Shown: positions 22,773 through 31,676 of the stretch, piece after piece
Layout: the number at the start of each line of letters is the position of its first letter
Numbering within the stretch: position 1 is the first letter of the stretch
Source of the DNA: Deltaproteobacteria bacterium
GTDB taxonomy: Bacteria; Desulfobacterota; GWC2-55-46; DRQE01
Length of the DNA: 43,352 nt
Direction of reading: 5' to 3'
Assembly (NCBI GenBank): GCA_016219105.1
Contig: JACRCI010000041.1
Location: 1 to 43,352, forward strand
Notes under the pieces: model-generated
Databases searched by the model: none
What the model saw: only the letters and a program-made list of their open reading frames with translations
Told to the model about the DNA's origin: nothing
Program-made: the position numbers and the translations under genes

Positions 22773-23966
22773 CTACTTTTCCGCTCCCTGCGGATGCGCC
22801 GCGCCCGTCCCGGTCTCCAGCTTCCTGACCCGCTCTCTCAAGGCCCTTACCTCTTGCCTGAGGTCCTCCATCTTGAGCTCCCTCCCGATCATGAGCCTGT
22901 TCATGCGCGAGAGTTCCTCGAGGTTCTGCCTGAGTTCGGCCTCGAGCCTTTTCCTTCCCGTGACATCCCTTATGACGCCGATGGAATTCCATCTGCCGCG
23001 CACGTTGACGGCCGATACCGAGAGCTCGACCTTGAACTCGGTCCCGTCCCTGCGCAGCGCGTCGAGCTCGACCGTATTGCCCACCACTGCGCCTTTGCCC
23101 GTGCGGAAGAAAACGTCCAGTCCGCCGGAGGCGGCCTTGCGGAATCTTTCCGGGACCACGAGGTCATGGAAGTCTTTTCCAACGGCCTCCGCGGCCGTAT
23201 ATCCGAACATCTCCTCCGCCTTCCTGTTCCAGAGGTAGATCCTGCCCGGCGGCTCAAGGGCCACGAACGCGTCGCTCGCCGATTCCATCAGCGCGCGGAA
23301 GCGCTCCTCGCTTTCCCTCAGCGTTTCCTCCGCGCGCTTCCTTTCCTCGACCTCCCTGTCGAGGTCGGCCGTCCTCTCCTGGACCCTCACGTCGAGCGCC
23401 GCGTTGAGCATCCCGAGTTCTTCCTGCGCGTGTCCGAGTTCCGCGGTCCTCAGCACGGCGTTTTCGTAGGTTGAAAGGAGGAAGGCGAGCGTCTGCGCGC
23501 GGCCAGACCTGACCGAATAACGCTTGCCCCCGTATTCGAATTCTATGCACTGCCTCTCCGGCCTGTTCCTGAACTGTTCCGGGTTTTCGAGCAGGGCCCT
23601 GACCTTTGAGACGAGGAAATCCGCGTCGAACGGCTTTGTGATGTAGTTGTCCGCCCCGGCCTCGAGGCCCCGTATGACCTCCTCGGGTTCCGTAAGCTGC
23701 GTCAGCAGCATAAGCGGCGTGTCTTTGAGTTCCGCGCTTTCCTTTATCTTCCCGCACATCTCCCAGCCGTCCATGACGGGCATCAGTATGTCGCTGATGA
23801 TGAGCGCCGGCCTTTCTTTCCGCGCCAGGCGCAGACCCTCCGAGCCGTCTGTGGCGACGACGACCTCATACCATTGCTGCTCCAGCACGTGCCTTAAGGC
23901 CGCGGCCTGGACCTCGCTGTCCTCCACCACGAGGATCTTCGCCTTTTTCCCCTGCAGGGTTTCCAT
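22773..23966 (-). CDS. Response regulator with C-terminal PAS domain
   Basis: Residues 8-125 form a receiver with E15-D16, phospho-acceptor D59 (LIISDILMP) and K in YITKPF. A linker with an odd strand segment (CIEFEYGGKRYSVRSGRAQ) leads to a coiled coil. A PAS domain at about 225-345 follows (FVALEPPGRIYLWNRKAEEMFGY, then GVIRDVTGRKR). The C-terminal coiled coil (MEDLRQEVRALRERVRKLE) resembles that of the HAMP-PAS protein at 18705. There is no enzymatic output, so it probably acts by protein contact. It starts three bases after cheB, so it belongs to the chemosensory operon and is a likely phosphorylation target of CheA. Confidence 0.9.
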   Translation of the reverse strand: METLQGKKAKILVVEDSEVQAAALRHVLEQQWYEVVVATDGSEGLRLARKERPALIISDILMPVMDGWEMCGKIKESAELKDTPLMLLTQLTEPEEVIRGLEAGADNYITKPFDADFLVSKVRALLENPEQFRNRPERQCIEFEYGGKRYSVRSGRAQTLAFLLSTYENAVLRTAELGHAQEELGMLNAALDVRVQERTADLDREVEERKRAEETLRESEERFRALMESASDAFVALEPPGRIYLWNRKAEEMFGYTAAEAVGKDFHDLVVPERFRKAASGGLDVFFRTGKGAVVGNTVELDALRRDGTEFKVELSVSAVNVRGRWNSIGVIRDVTGRKRLEAELRQNLEELSRMNRLMIGRELKMEDLRQEVRALRERVRKLETGTGAAHPQGAEK

Positions 23967-23969
23967 AGT

Positions 23970-25064
23970 CTATCCTCCCTTTTCCGCGTTTGATTGCACC
24001 TTTGCCGCGATCGCGGTCGCGATAGAGTCGAGAGGGAGCACCTCCCCTGCCGCGCCGAGGTCTATCGCGCGCCTCGGCATGCCGAACACGACGCTCGTTT
24101 TTTCGTCCTGGGCTATCGTGGCCCCGCCCGCGTCCGCGATGGCCTTCATGCCCTCGGCCCCGTCAGCGCCCATGCCCGTAAGGAGCGTCCCGATCGCGCC
24201 GGCGCCGTAGCGCGCCGCGATGGATTTAAACGTCATTGTGACCGAAGGGCAATGGCCGCTTACCGGCCCCTCATGGGAGTGTCTGAACCTGCCCGTCTCA
24301 TCCACCACGAGATGCGCCCCCTCGGGCGGAAAATAGACGGTGCCCGGCCTGGGCGCTTCCCCCTCCGGCGCTATCATGACGCTCAACTGGCTCGACTTCC
24401 CGAGCCACTCGATAAGCCCGTTTAAAAACCCGTCGCCGATATGCTGGACGCAGACTATCGGGAGCGGGAAATCCGGCGGCAATTGTCCGAGTATGCTCTG
24501 CAGGGCCTGCGGCCCGCCTGTCGAGGCCCCTATGGCGACGATCCGCGGGGCTTGAGGCGTTGCGCCCGGACTTTTGAGCTTTACCGGGGTTGCTGCCGCG
24601 GGCGGCCCTTTTTTGACCCTCCTGAAGACATGCACCCCGGCGAGTATCCGTATCCTGCTTTTAAGCTCCTCGGCGCGCGCCATGAACTCCTCCTCAATGA
24701 GGCTCCGCGGCTTGGGGAAGACGTCCACGGCCCCGGCCTCGAGGAGGTTGAATACGTTATGGGAGCCTTCCTGCACCGATACGCTTACCACGAGCAGCGG
24801 CCTCGGGTATCGCGCCATCACCTCTTTTGTGAACTCGAGCCCGCCCATCACCGGCATATGGAGGTCGGTTATAACGACCGCCGGGTCAAGCTCCGGGATG
24901 AGGGCGAGCGCCTCTTTTCCGTTCCCCGCCGTGCCGGCCACCTCGATATCGGATGCCGTGGAGAGCATCCTTTTAAGCAGCGTAAGCGCGATCATGGAAT
25001 CGTCCACTAAAAGGACCTTTATCTTCCCGCGTTCACGGCCCGCGGCGTCCATTGCTCCCTCCAT
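23970..25064 (-). CDS. cheB: Chemotaxis response regulator / methylesterase CheB
   Basis: CheB removes methyl groups from chemoreceptor glutamates and so resets the array. Residues 15-135 are the receiver with D21-D22 and phospho-acceptor D67. Residues 172-360 are the methylesterase domain with catalytic triad S181 (GASTGGPQAL), H208 (QHIGDGF) and D301 (GMGADGAEGM), all present. The linker is slightly long and Pro/Lys rich. Two in-frame ATGs (25064 and 25052) both have good ribosome binding sites (GGAGG and GGAGGG); I keep the longer. It lies 53 bases after cheA and three bases before the REC-PAS gene. Confidence 0.96.
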   Translation of the reverse strand: MEGAMDAAGRERGKIKVLLVDDSMIALTLLKRMLSTASDIEVAGTAGNGKEALALIPELDPAVVITDLHMPVMGGLEFTKEVMARYPRPLLVVSVSVQEGSHNVFNLLEAGAVDVFPKPRSLIEEEFMARAEELKSRIRILAGVHVFRRVKKGPPAAATPVKLKSPGATPQAPRIVAIGASTGGPQALQSILGQLPPDFPLPIVCVQHIGDGFLNGLIEWLGKSSQLSVMIAPEGEAPRPGTVYFPPEGAHLVVDETGRFRHSHEGPVSGHCPSVTMTFKSIAARYGAGAIGTLLTGMGADGAEGMKAIADAGGATIAQDEKTSVVFGMPRRAIDLGAAGEVLPLDSIATAIAAKVQSNAEKGG

Positions 25065-25117
25065 ACAGAGCCTCCGGCGTTACGGTGTTTTTGGCGCGCG
25101 ACCAAAACCCGAGTCCG

Positions 25118-27283
25118 TCAAACAAGCCTCTTGAGCGTCTCCAGGAATATCCTCTGGTCAAAGGCCGGCTTGGGGATGTAGGCGTTCGCCCCGGCCTCAA
25201 GCCCCCTTTTTTTGTCCTCGTCCGAGGCCAGCATGGTCACGAGTATTATTGGCAGTTCCATGTATCTTTTGTCCCGGCGTATCATCGAGGTGAGGGTCAA
25301 TCCGTCCATGTTCGGCATCATGATGTCGGTTACGATCGCGTCGAACTGGCGCGTTGCGAGCTTGCCGAGCGCGTCCACGCCGTCAACGGCCGTTACGACC
25401 TCGTATCCCGCGGCCTCGAGGATGCGCCGCTCCTGCGTCCTCGTGGTGATGGAGTCCTCGGCGAGGAGGATCGCCCGTTTCCGTTCCTCCTTTTCCGCCT
25501 TTACCTCCGCCCGCGCCGCCAAAGTCCGTTTACGCATGGTTTTCATCAGGTCAACGGGAGAGAGCACCATGCATATCTCGCCGTTTGCGAGGATAGCGGC
25601 CCCGGAGACGTTCGGCACGCGCTTTAAGGGCGCGCCGTGGGGCTTGAGGACAATCGCCTGCTCGTCGAGGAGTTCGTCAACGAATACGCCGAAGGTCTTT
25701 TCCCCGCTCCGCAGGATTACGCACGGAAGGACCTTTCCCCCGGCTGGTTTCACGTTGTTTCGCGCCGCCCCGCCGCATCCGAGCAGTTCCAAAAGTCTTG
25801 CCACGGACACGGCCCGGCCGTTGGTCTCCACGGTGTCGCGGCCTTCTATCGAAAATACGCTCGTTGCCGGGATAAGAAGTGAGGTCTCGACCGACTCCAC
25901 CGGTATGGCGTAGTGCCTTTTGTCCGCCTTTGCTATAATGACCCTGACGGTGGCGAGCGTTACGGGGAGCGTTACCCTCATCACGCATCCGGAGCCGGGC
26001 CTTGATTCGACCTGTATCGAGCCTTTAAGCCCTTCCACGTTCGAGCGCGCCACGTCGAGGCCCACGCCCCTGCCAAAGGTGTCGGTGACGAACGAGCTTG
26101 TTGAAAACCCGGAGGCGAAGATAAGCTGGCCAAGCTCGGCCGGGTCGAGCCTTTCAAGCTCCTCTTCCGCGCGCATCCCGCGTTTCACGGCAACGCGCTT
26201 TATCGCGTCAACGTCGAGGCCCCGGCCGTCGTCAATCACCTCTATTATTATATTCGCGTCAGTGCGCCGCGCCCTGAGCAGTATCTTCCCGGCGCGCGGT
26301 TTGCCGGCCTTTTCCCGGTCATCGGGCGCCTCTATGCCGTGGTCTATGGCGTTACGGACCATGTGCATGATGGGGTCTTTCATCTCCTCGATTATGCGCT
26401 TGTCCGCCCCTGTATCTCCGCCTTCCGTTTCAAGGGCCGCTTCCTTCCCCCTCTCCCTCGCCATGTCTCGCGCCGCGCGGGGGAAGAGGCCGAATAACGT
26501 CGAGAGGGGCAGCATCCTGATGCTTCTTACCCCCTCGCTTAGAGCGCTTGAGATGTATTCGAGCCTCGATGTGTTTTCGGACAGGGCGTCCCTCAGGGCC
26601 TTGAGCCTGGCCCCGGGGCGGAATGTCCCGGGGCCGGCCTCCAATAGTTCCATGATTTCGTCCATCTCGGCGCCTGTGTGCGACATGCGGTTTTTCATGA
26701 CTATGAGTTCCGCGCTCTGCGTCATGAGTTCGTCGAGCCTCGATGTCTCCACGCGGACAGTATCAATGCGGTATACGGCCTCTTCCGGGCCTGCCGCGTG
26801 CCCGTGCGCGGGTTCGTCATCAGAATGTATTGGGGAATGTGTTGGGGAATGCGCCGGCCCCGGCGTTCCGGATTCCTTTTTGTCCTTGCCCGGGGGTGTT
26901 GAAGGCTCGGTTTTTTCGCTCAGGGCGTCAAGCACCGCGGCCGTCGCCACGCCGGAAGGCGCGCCGGAGGTGGCCTCGTCCACGAGTTTTTTTATCGCGT
27001 CGAGGCCGCGGCACAGGCGGTCTATGAGGCCAGGGGTGAGAGAGGCAACGCCCTTTCTTATCCCGCCGAATATGTCCTCCATGCGGTGGGCTATCAGTTC
27101 GACGTCCTTAACCCCGACCATCCGGGCCGCGCCCTTGAGGCTGTGGGCCTCGCGAAAGACCTCCTCGAGGGCGGACGGGTCCGAGGGGGTTTTTTCGAGA
27201 TGGAGGAGTTTTGCCTCGAGGTTCCGGACATGCTCCTTGCTCTCGATCCTGAAGAGGTCTCTGAGTTCTTTGTCTTCTATCAT
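25118..27283 (-). CDS. cheA: Hybrid chemotaxis kinase CheA with C-terminal receiver
   Basis: This is the histidine kinase of the chemosensory array. From ATG 27283 it has 721 residues. The Hpt domain carries phospho-acceptor H47 (EAHSLKGAARMV). A Pro/His-rich linker (about 120-170) follows, then the dimerisation and ATPase domain with N box (HMVRNAIDHGIEAP) and G box (DDGRGLD). A CheW-like domain occupies about 435-570, and a receiver covers the end with phospho-acceptor D653. The CheA-REC architecture is that of WspE and other alternative-function systems. The P2 CheY-docking domain is not evident, which fits the absence of a lone CheY. AGGGG lies six bases before ATG; a TTG two codons earlier is the alternative. 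Confidence 0.95.
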   Translation of the reverse strand: MIEDKELRDLFRIESKEHVRNLEAKLLHLEKTPSDPSALEEVFREAHSLKGAARMVGVKDVELIAHRMEDIFGGIRKGVASLTPGLIDRLCRGLDAIKKLVDEATSGAPSGVATAAVLDALSEKTEPSTPPGKDKKESGTPGPAHSPTHSPIHSDDEPAHGHAAGPEEAVYRIDTVRVETSRLDELMTQSAELIVMKNRMSHTGAEMDEIMELLEAGPGTFRPGARLKALRDALSENTSRLEYISSALSEGVRSIRMLPLSTLFGLFPRAARDMARERGKEAALETEGGDTGADKRIIEEMKDPIMHMVRNAIDHGIEAPDDREKAGKPRAGKILLRARRTDANIIIEVIDDGRGLDVDAIKRVAVKRGMRAEEELERLDPAELGQLIFASGFSTSSFVTDTFGRGVGLDVARSNVEGLKGSIQVESRPGSGCVMRVTLPVTLATVRVIIAKADKRHYAIPVESVETSLLIPATSVFSIEGRDTVETNGRAVSVARLLELLGCGGAARNNVKPAGGKVLPCVILRSGEKTFGVFVDELLDEQAIVLKPHGAPLKRVPNVSGAAILANGEICMVLSPVDLMKTMRKRTLAARAEVKAEKEERKRAILLAEDSITTRTQERRILEAAGYEVVTAVDGVDALGKLATRQFDAIVTDIMMPNMDGLTLTSMIRRDKRYMELPIILVTMLASDEDKKRGLEAGANAYIPKPAFDQRIFLETLKRLV

Positions 27284-27389
27284 CTCCAACCCCTGATGAA
27301 AATCAGGATGCTGAAATAAGCCTGAAATAAATTCATGCCATGGTTCAGCATGACAGCTTCGGGTTTTACAACTTTTTCGAGCAGCCTGC
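27284..27389. repeat. Hairpin repeat between cheA and the chemoreceptor gene
   Basis: Repeat-B pieces fill the gap: GATGCTGAAATAAGCCTGAA, a CCATGG-containing piece with TTCAGCATGACAGCTTCGGG, and AACTTTTTCGAGCAGCCTGC, the inverse of the CAGGCTGCTCGAAAAAGT module at 39702. It interrupts an otherwise compact operon and could partly terminate or process the message. Confidence 0.7.
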
Positions 27390-28841
27390 TTAAATCATCC
27401 CGTTGAGGGTCTTTGCCGTTTCGTTCAGCTTCTCTACGCCTGTCCTTGTCTGGGCTATCCCGGCCACGGTCTCTTTTATGCCGGTATTGACCGTGTTTAC
27501 AGCGTTTACGACCTGGCCGAGGGCCGAGGACTGCTGGCGGGCGTTCAGGAGCACCTGCTGGGCGTTTCCATGGACGTTCGAGGCCGCGGACGAAAGGCCC
27601 GTAAAGAGCTCCCCGACTTTTTGGGCGAGCACGACGACCTCCTCGATATTCCTCGTCCCCTCCTCGGTGACCATTATGGTCGAATTCGTGGCCTTCTGTA
27701 TCTCGGCGATTATGGCGTTGGCCTGGACAGCGGATTTTTTGCTCTCGCTTGAGAGCTTCCTGACCTCGGCGGCGAGCACGCTGAACCCCTTGCCGTGCTC
27801 GCCCGCCCTGACGGCCTCGACCGCGGCGTTCAGCGCGAGCATGTTGGTCTGGCCCGCGAGGTCTTTCACGATGTCGGCGATGGAGCCTATCTGGGCGGTC
27901 TGCTCGCCAAGCCTCAATATCTGGTCCGCCACGGCCCCGACCTTTTCCTTGAGGCCGGTCATGGCCAAAACGGCCTGCCTTACGGCGGCCGCGCCTTCCT
28001 CGGTCATGGCGGAGGCCCTTTTAGCGACCTCGGCCGCCGCGGTCGCCTGCTCGGCCGCCTGCCTCGATGACGAGCCGAGTTCCTCCACGGTTGAGGTGGT
28101 TTCGTTCACCATCGCGGCCTGCTGGCTTGCCGTGCGCTCGTGCTGGTTTATGGTCGCGGCTATCTCCGTCGAAGAGGACGCGATGGCGTTTGTGGACTCG
28201 CCGATTGTCCTGCCGATGCGGGATGAGACGACTATGCCCAGAAGGACCGCCAGGACGACGGTGAGGGACGTGCCGATGACGAGGACCATGCCTATACGGG
28301 CTATCGCCCTTTCTTCTTTAGTGTCCATCTCCTTCAGGCCAGCATACAGCGCCTTTTCCAGTCCGTCTATGGCCCCTTCAAGCTCCCTGCCGAGGTTTAT
28401 GATATCCCCTTTTCTGAACTCCTCTATCGCGACCGCCTGTTTCCCCCTGTCAACGAGGGATATCAGGTTTTCGCTGTCCGCCATGAGGCGGCCGCCCAGT
28501 CCGGAGATCTTCTGCAGCTCCATGCGCTGCTTCGGGTCAACAATAAGTTTGTCCAGCGTCTGCAGAAATTCCCTGTACCCTTTTACCGCATCTTCAAAGG
28601 TCTTCCGGGAGATGTCGTTTTTTATGATGACATAGCCCCTCACGGCCCGCTGCGCCCTCGCCACGTTGAGTTCGAGGTCGCTGACGTTTGTGGATATGTC
28701 GGCGGACTCCATGGTCATATCGAACTGGCGGTGCGCCGTGGAGATGTTCGCATAAACAGCCATGGCCACTATGATGGAGAGGAGGAGCGGGACTGCGTAT
28801 CCCAGCAGGATGCGGTGTCTGATCCTTAAATTTTTAAGCAT
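27390..28841 (-). CDS. Methyl-accepting chemotaxis protein with CHASE3-like sensor
   Basis: This is the receptor of the array. Residues 11-32 and about 187-208 are transmembrane. The region between is all-helical and CHASE3-like (SDLELNVARAQRAVRGYVII). No clear HAMP follows the second segment. The signalling domain carries the hairpin tip AGQTNMLALNAAVEAVRAGE then GKGFSVLAAEVRKLSSES, highly typical of MCPs, with candidate methylation helices either side. There is no C-terminal pentapeptide for CheR/CheB docking, which fits a CheR that has its own TPR domain. AAGGAGA precedes the ATG. It lies between the double CheW gene and cheA. Confidence 0.94.
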   Translation of the reverse strand: MLKNLRIRHRILLGYAVPLLLSIIVAMAVYANISTAHRQFDMTMESADISTNVSDLELNVARAQRAVRGYVIIKNDISRKTFEDAVKGYREFLQTLDKLIVDPKQRMELQKISGLGGRLMADSENLISLVDRGKQAVAIEEFRKGDIINLGRELEGAIDGLEKALYAGLKEMDTKEERAIARIGMVLVIGTSLTVVLAVLLGIVVSSRIGRTIGESTNAIASSSTEIAATINQHERTASQQAAMVNETTSTVEELGSSSRQAAEQATAAAEVAKRASAMTEEGAAAVRQAVLAMTGLKEKVGAVADQILRLGEQTAQIGSIADIVKDLAGQTNMLALNAAVEAVRAGEHGKGFSVLAAEVRKLSSESKKSAVQANAIIAEIQKATNSTIMVTEEGTRNIEEVVVLAQKVGELFTGLSSAASNVHGNAQQVLLNARQQSSALGQVVNAVNTVNTGIKETVAGIAQTRTGVEKLNETAKTLNGMI

Positions 28842-28876
28842 GGCGGCTCTCCTTGTTTAGGGGGTCAATATCGATG

Positions 28877-29893
28877 TCATGCCTCTTCGTTCACAATCAG
28901 TTCCTCTCGCGACAGGACCTTCGGGAGGTCAATGACGGTTATGGCCCTGCCGTTGTACGGGGCCGTGCCGAGCGCGTATCTCTCGCCCGGCGCCTCCACG
29001 GCCATTGGGGCGGGCGTTATGTCCTCCCGGGCGATGTACAGAACGTCCGCTATATCGTCAATGGCCACGCCGACGGTAAACGGCGCGCCGGCGATAATGG
29101 CCTTTGCCGGCGCGTCGTTTGCGGGCAGGTTCAACAGGCCCCTGATGTCAAGGAGCGTTACGAGGTTCCCGCGCAGGTTCATATAGCCCAGGACGTGCCT
29201 CCCGCAGCACGGCACGGGCGTCAGGTCCCGTATCCCGGAGAACTCGCGCACCGCGCCAAGCTCCACGCCGAAATACTCGTTATTGAGGCTTATGACGGCC
29301 AGAGGCGTCAATCCGGAAACGTCCTTTTCTCCGGCCGGCCGGCTTAACCCGTTTGCCCGCTCCCTGAATACGCGCCTTTCCTTGTCCGTTGCCCCGGGGC
29401 AGAACGCCGGGTGTCCGGTCAATGCCGGCCTTTCCTCCCGTTCGGTCCGGGCTTTTGCAAGGTCCTCGTGTTTTATCAGATTATGCAGGTTAAGCAGCAT
29501 TATACAATCGCCTCCGGCCTTTGCCTCGCCGTCGAGAAAGTGCGGGCCCGGGCGGCCTTCCCTGACGTAATCCGGTATCGCCTCGATGTCCCCGGAGGCG
29601 ATTGTTTCAACCCGCAGGACCTCGTTTCCGACGATGCCGGCAAGCATGTCCTCGGTTTCGAGCACTATCACCGAGTCAGTTGTCAGGTAGCGGCACGGGG
29701 TATGGCCGAAACGCATGTCGAGGTCCATGACCGGGACGACCCTGCCCCTGAGGTTGAAGACCCCGGCAATGCAGGCAGGGGCCTCCTCTATGGGCGTAAG
29801 CTCTGGGAGCCCCAGTATCTCCCTTACGGCCACGGCCTTCACGGCGTAGAGGGAGCCGTGGAGCTTGAATATAAGGTATGGGACGTATTCCAT
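28877..29893 (-). CDS. Double CheW-domain coupling protein
   Basis: CheW couples receptors to CheA. This 338-aa protein carries two CheW domains in tandem. Domain one spans about 3-140 (YLIFKLHGSLYAVKAVAVREIL, ACIAGVFNLRGRVVPVMDLDMRFG). Domain two spans about 198-335 (LAVISLNNEYFGVELGAVREF, HVLGYMNLRGNLVTLLDIRGLL). The NLRG motif is present in both. A charged linker of about 50 residues joins them. Wsp systems use two separate CheW proteins (WspB and WspD), so this could be a fusion of that pair and might bridge neighbouring array units. AAAGGGG directly before ATG 29893 supports this start; a TTG at 29914 is less likely. Confidence 0.92.
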   Translation of the reverse strand: MEYVPYLIFKLHGSLYAVKAVAVREILGLPELTPIEEAPACIAGVFNLRGRVVPVMDLDMRFGHTPCRYLTTDSVIVLETEDMLAGIVGNEVLRVETIASGDIEAIPDYVREGRPGPHFLDGEAKAGGDCIMLLNLHNLIKHEDLAKARTEREERPALTGHPAFCPGATDKERRVFRERANGLSRPAGEKDVSGLTPLAVISLNNEYFGVELGAVREFSGIRDLTPVPCCGRHVLGYMNLRGNLVTLLDIRGLLNLPANDAPAKAIIAGAPFTVGVAIDDIADVLYIAREDITPAPMAVEAPGERYALGTAPYNGRAITVIDLPKVLSREELIVNEEA

Positions 29894-29910
29894 AAAACCC
29901 CTTTTAAGCG

Positions 29911-30387
29911 TCAATCCAGCATATTTCTCACGTGCGAGGCCAGTTCCGCGGCTGTTGTGCCTTCGTATGGCGTAACGGTTTCATCCTTCGGAAGCGATTC
30001 CATGACGCCGAGGGCGGCCTCGCGCATCCTGCGCGCCTTGACGAAGTCCCCTTCATTTTCGTGGATGGCCGCGAGTTCGAGGCAGGCGGATACGGACGAT
30101 GGGTTGAGGTATATTACCTTTTCAAACTCCTTCACGGCGCTCCCCGCGTCCCGGTTCTCAAGCGCTATGTGCGCGAGCAGGTAATGGGGCTCCGGCCTGA
30201 GCCTGTCGGCCTCTATGGCCTTTTTGAGATAGTCCGTTGTCCTTTCACGCTCGCCGAGGTTTGCGCACGCCGCGCCGGCAAGATAGAGGGGCGTGAAATC
30301 CCCGGGCCCTCCGGCAATAAGAGACCGGGCCTTTTCAACCGTTTCAATGTACGCGCCGGCCTTGAAAAGGCTCTGAGCCTCGCGATA
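29911..30387 (-). pseudogene. TPR-domain remainder of frameshifted cheR
   Basis: Reading this frame from 30387 gives 158 residues with no start but clear TPR repeats: REAQSLFKAGAYIETVEKAR, DFTPLYLAGAACANLGERER, PEPHYLLAHIALENRDAGSA, VKEFEKVIYLNPSSVSACLE and LAAIHENEGDFVKARRMREA. It continues the CheR protein upstream after a one-base shift near 30386. It is therefore best read as the C-terminal TPR half of a WspC-like CheR. An internal ATG at 30135 could give a 74-aa fragment, but I see no reason to call that a separate gene. Confidence 0.8.
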
Positions 30388-31367
30388 TCATGACCGAGGT
30401 CTTTTTTGACATCCGTTGCGGGCGCGGGAGACGCCTTTAAGACGGCGCCTTCGGCAACGTGGGACCCGGCCGGCGCCGTAAGGCAAACGTCCTCGACGGC
30501 CGGCATTCTGTCCTCGACGGCCGGTTCCCGGACCGTTTCAGCGCGCTCGTATACCAGGGATTCGGGGAACATCCGCGGACGCAGGAGTTCGTGCGCGACA
30601 AAGAAGAGCTCGCCGTGCCCGGTCATGAGATACCCTCCGGGAGAGAGGGTGCGGGCGAGCTTTCCGGCGATACGGGATATGGCATCGCGCCCATAGTATA
30701 TGAAGACGTTGCGGCAGAGGATAAGGTCCATGTCGTACAGACCGCTTTCATCGGACGGGAATGGGTCCCCTAAAAGGTCGTTGCGACGGAACCTGACCAT
30801 CTCCCGTATCTTCCGGTCGAGGATAAAGGCGTTTTTCTTCTCTTTAAAATATTCTTGCCTGATGCCGGACGGGACCATGCGGAACGACCACTCCCCGTAA
30901 ACGCCGGAGCGGGCTTTATCGAGGGATTCCTCTTTTATGTCGGTCCCTAATATCACGGCGTCCCAATCCTTCAGGTCAGGGACCAACTCGTGCGCGAGGA
31001 TGGCCAGGGAATACGGCTCTTCCCCGGTAGAGCATCCGGCGCTCCAGACGCGAAGTCTTTTCCGGTTTCCGCGCCGCGCGATCAATTCCGGCAGGATCCT
31101 GTCTTTAAGGAGCTCGAACTGGCCCCTGTCCCTGAAAAAATAGCTTTCGCCGACGGTTAAAAGGGCGGCCAACTCTTTCTGCTCAAGCCTGCCAATATCG
31201 GTTTCGTTGTTGAGGAGCGCGCGGTATTGTTCATCTGACGACAACCCTGTTGATTTAATCCTTTTGAGAATGGCTTTCTCCAGCGTCCCGATGTCTTCAA
31301 CGCGTATGCGTAACCCCGTCCTGACAGAGATAAGTTCTTTGAAACTCCGTAAAAGGTCTTGGTCCAC
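30213..31367 (-). CDS. cheR: Chemoreceptor methyltransferase CheR (TPR part frameshifted)
   Basis: CheR methylates receptor glutamates using S-adenosylmethionine. Residues 5-75 are the CheR N-terminal helical domain. Residues 78-272 are the methyltransferase domain with VGESYFFRD (72-80), the SAM-binding VWSAGCSTGEEPYSLA (107-122), ILGTDIKEESLDKARSGVY and LILCRNVFIYY. All key motifs are intact, so the enzyme part should be active. Residues 281-294 (EPAVEDRMPAVED) come from two palindromic repeat units in the linker. After about residue 326 the frame is lost: a TPR domain continues in another frame (29911-30387). The gene begins with GTG and leads the chemosensory operon. Confidence 0.92.
   Translation of the reverse strand: MDQDLLRSFKELISVRTGLRIRVEDIGTLEKAILKRIKSTGLSSDEQYRALLNNETDIGRLEQKELAALLTVGESYFFRDRGQFELLKDRILPELIARRGNRKRLRVWSAGCSTGEEPYSLAILAHELVPDLKDWDAVILGTDIKEESLDKARSGVYGEWSFRMVPSGIRQEYFKEKKNAFILDRKIREMVRFRRNDLLGDPFPSDESGLYDMDLILCRNVFIYYGRDAISRIAGKLARTLSPGGYLMTGHGELFFVAHELLRPRMFPESLVYERAETVREPAVEDRMPAVEDVCLTAPAGSHVAEGAVLKASPAPATDVKKDLGHDIARLRAFSRPARTLKRLKRPGLLLPEGPGISRPSILPARRAQTSASVKGQRTISKRP
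30487..30522 (-). repeat. In-frame palindromic element in the cheR linker
   Basis: Two GTCCTCGACGGC units (30489-30500 and 30510-30521, plus-strand reading) are separated by CGGCATTCT. In the gene they read PAVED-RM-PAVED, the same element frame (A-V-x-D) as in flgJ and the SUMF1-like gene at 32181. They fall between the methyltransferase and TPR domains, where extra residues are tolerated. Confidence 0.75.
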
Positions 31368-31496
31368 TGTTTTTACGCTCTAACAGCCGGTTGATGCCAC
31401 GGGTTTTGATGGATGGCAAGCAGATGAGGACAACCCCCGTTGTATTCAAACTCCAGGTTGAATTTATACGCATGACCGGGTGCGGCCAATATTTCA

Positions 31497-31524
31497 ATTA
31501 TTATTCAATATCTGAGATTGTCAA
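31497..31524 (-). promoter_or_regulatory. Candidate housekeeping promoter of the chemosensory operon
   Basis: On the minus strand, TTGACA (31524-31519) and AATAAT (31502-31497) are separated by 16 bases, matching six of six and five of six consensus bases. Start would be near 31490, leaving about 120 bases before the cheR GTG. No flagellar sigma-28 or sigma-54 site was found here, so the chemosensory operon seems to be regulated apart from the flagellum. Confidence 0.5.
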
Positions 31525-31647
31525 GTATGAGTGACAGATGTTTTAAATTTTTGATTTACACATGGGAAGAATCCAACCAACCGGCCTTGCCGCGAGGCGT
31601 GTCAGCCGTCCATGACCCAACCAATCATGACACTGGACAACCAATCC

Positions 31648-31676
31648 TTGACAAATTTTCAGGATTTAAGTAATTT
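31648..31676 (+). promoter_or_regulatory. Weak candidate promoter of the cytochrome/SUMF1 operon
   Basis: TTGACA at 31648-31653 is followed after 17 bases by TAATTT (31671-31676), a poor -10 box. The -35 match is perfect, the -10 match is only three of six. It is the best candidate I see before the gene at 31730. Confidence 0.35.

Noticed and set aside
25920-27296. 458-residue frame on the plus strand opposite cheA
   Set aside because: It is a Ser/Arg-rich mirror of a high-GC gene; the minus strand encodes a full CheA with all motifs.
27403-28635. 410-residue frame opposite the chemoreceptor gene
   Set aside because: Low-complexity antisense translation; the minus-strand MCP signalling domain is unambiguous.
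29911-30135. Separate 74-residue gene
   Set aside because: It is the end of the TPR domain continuing from CheR after a frameshift, not an independent gene.
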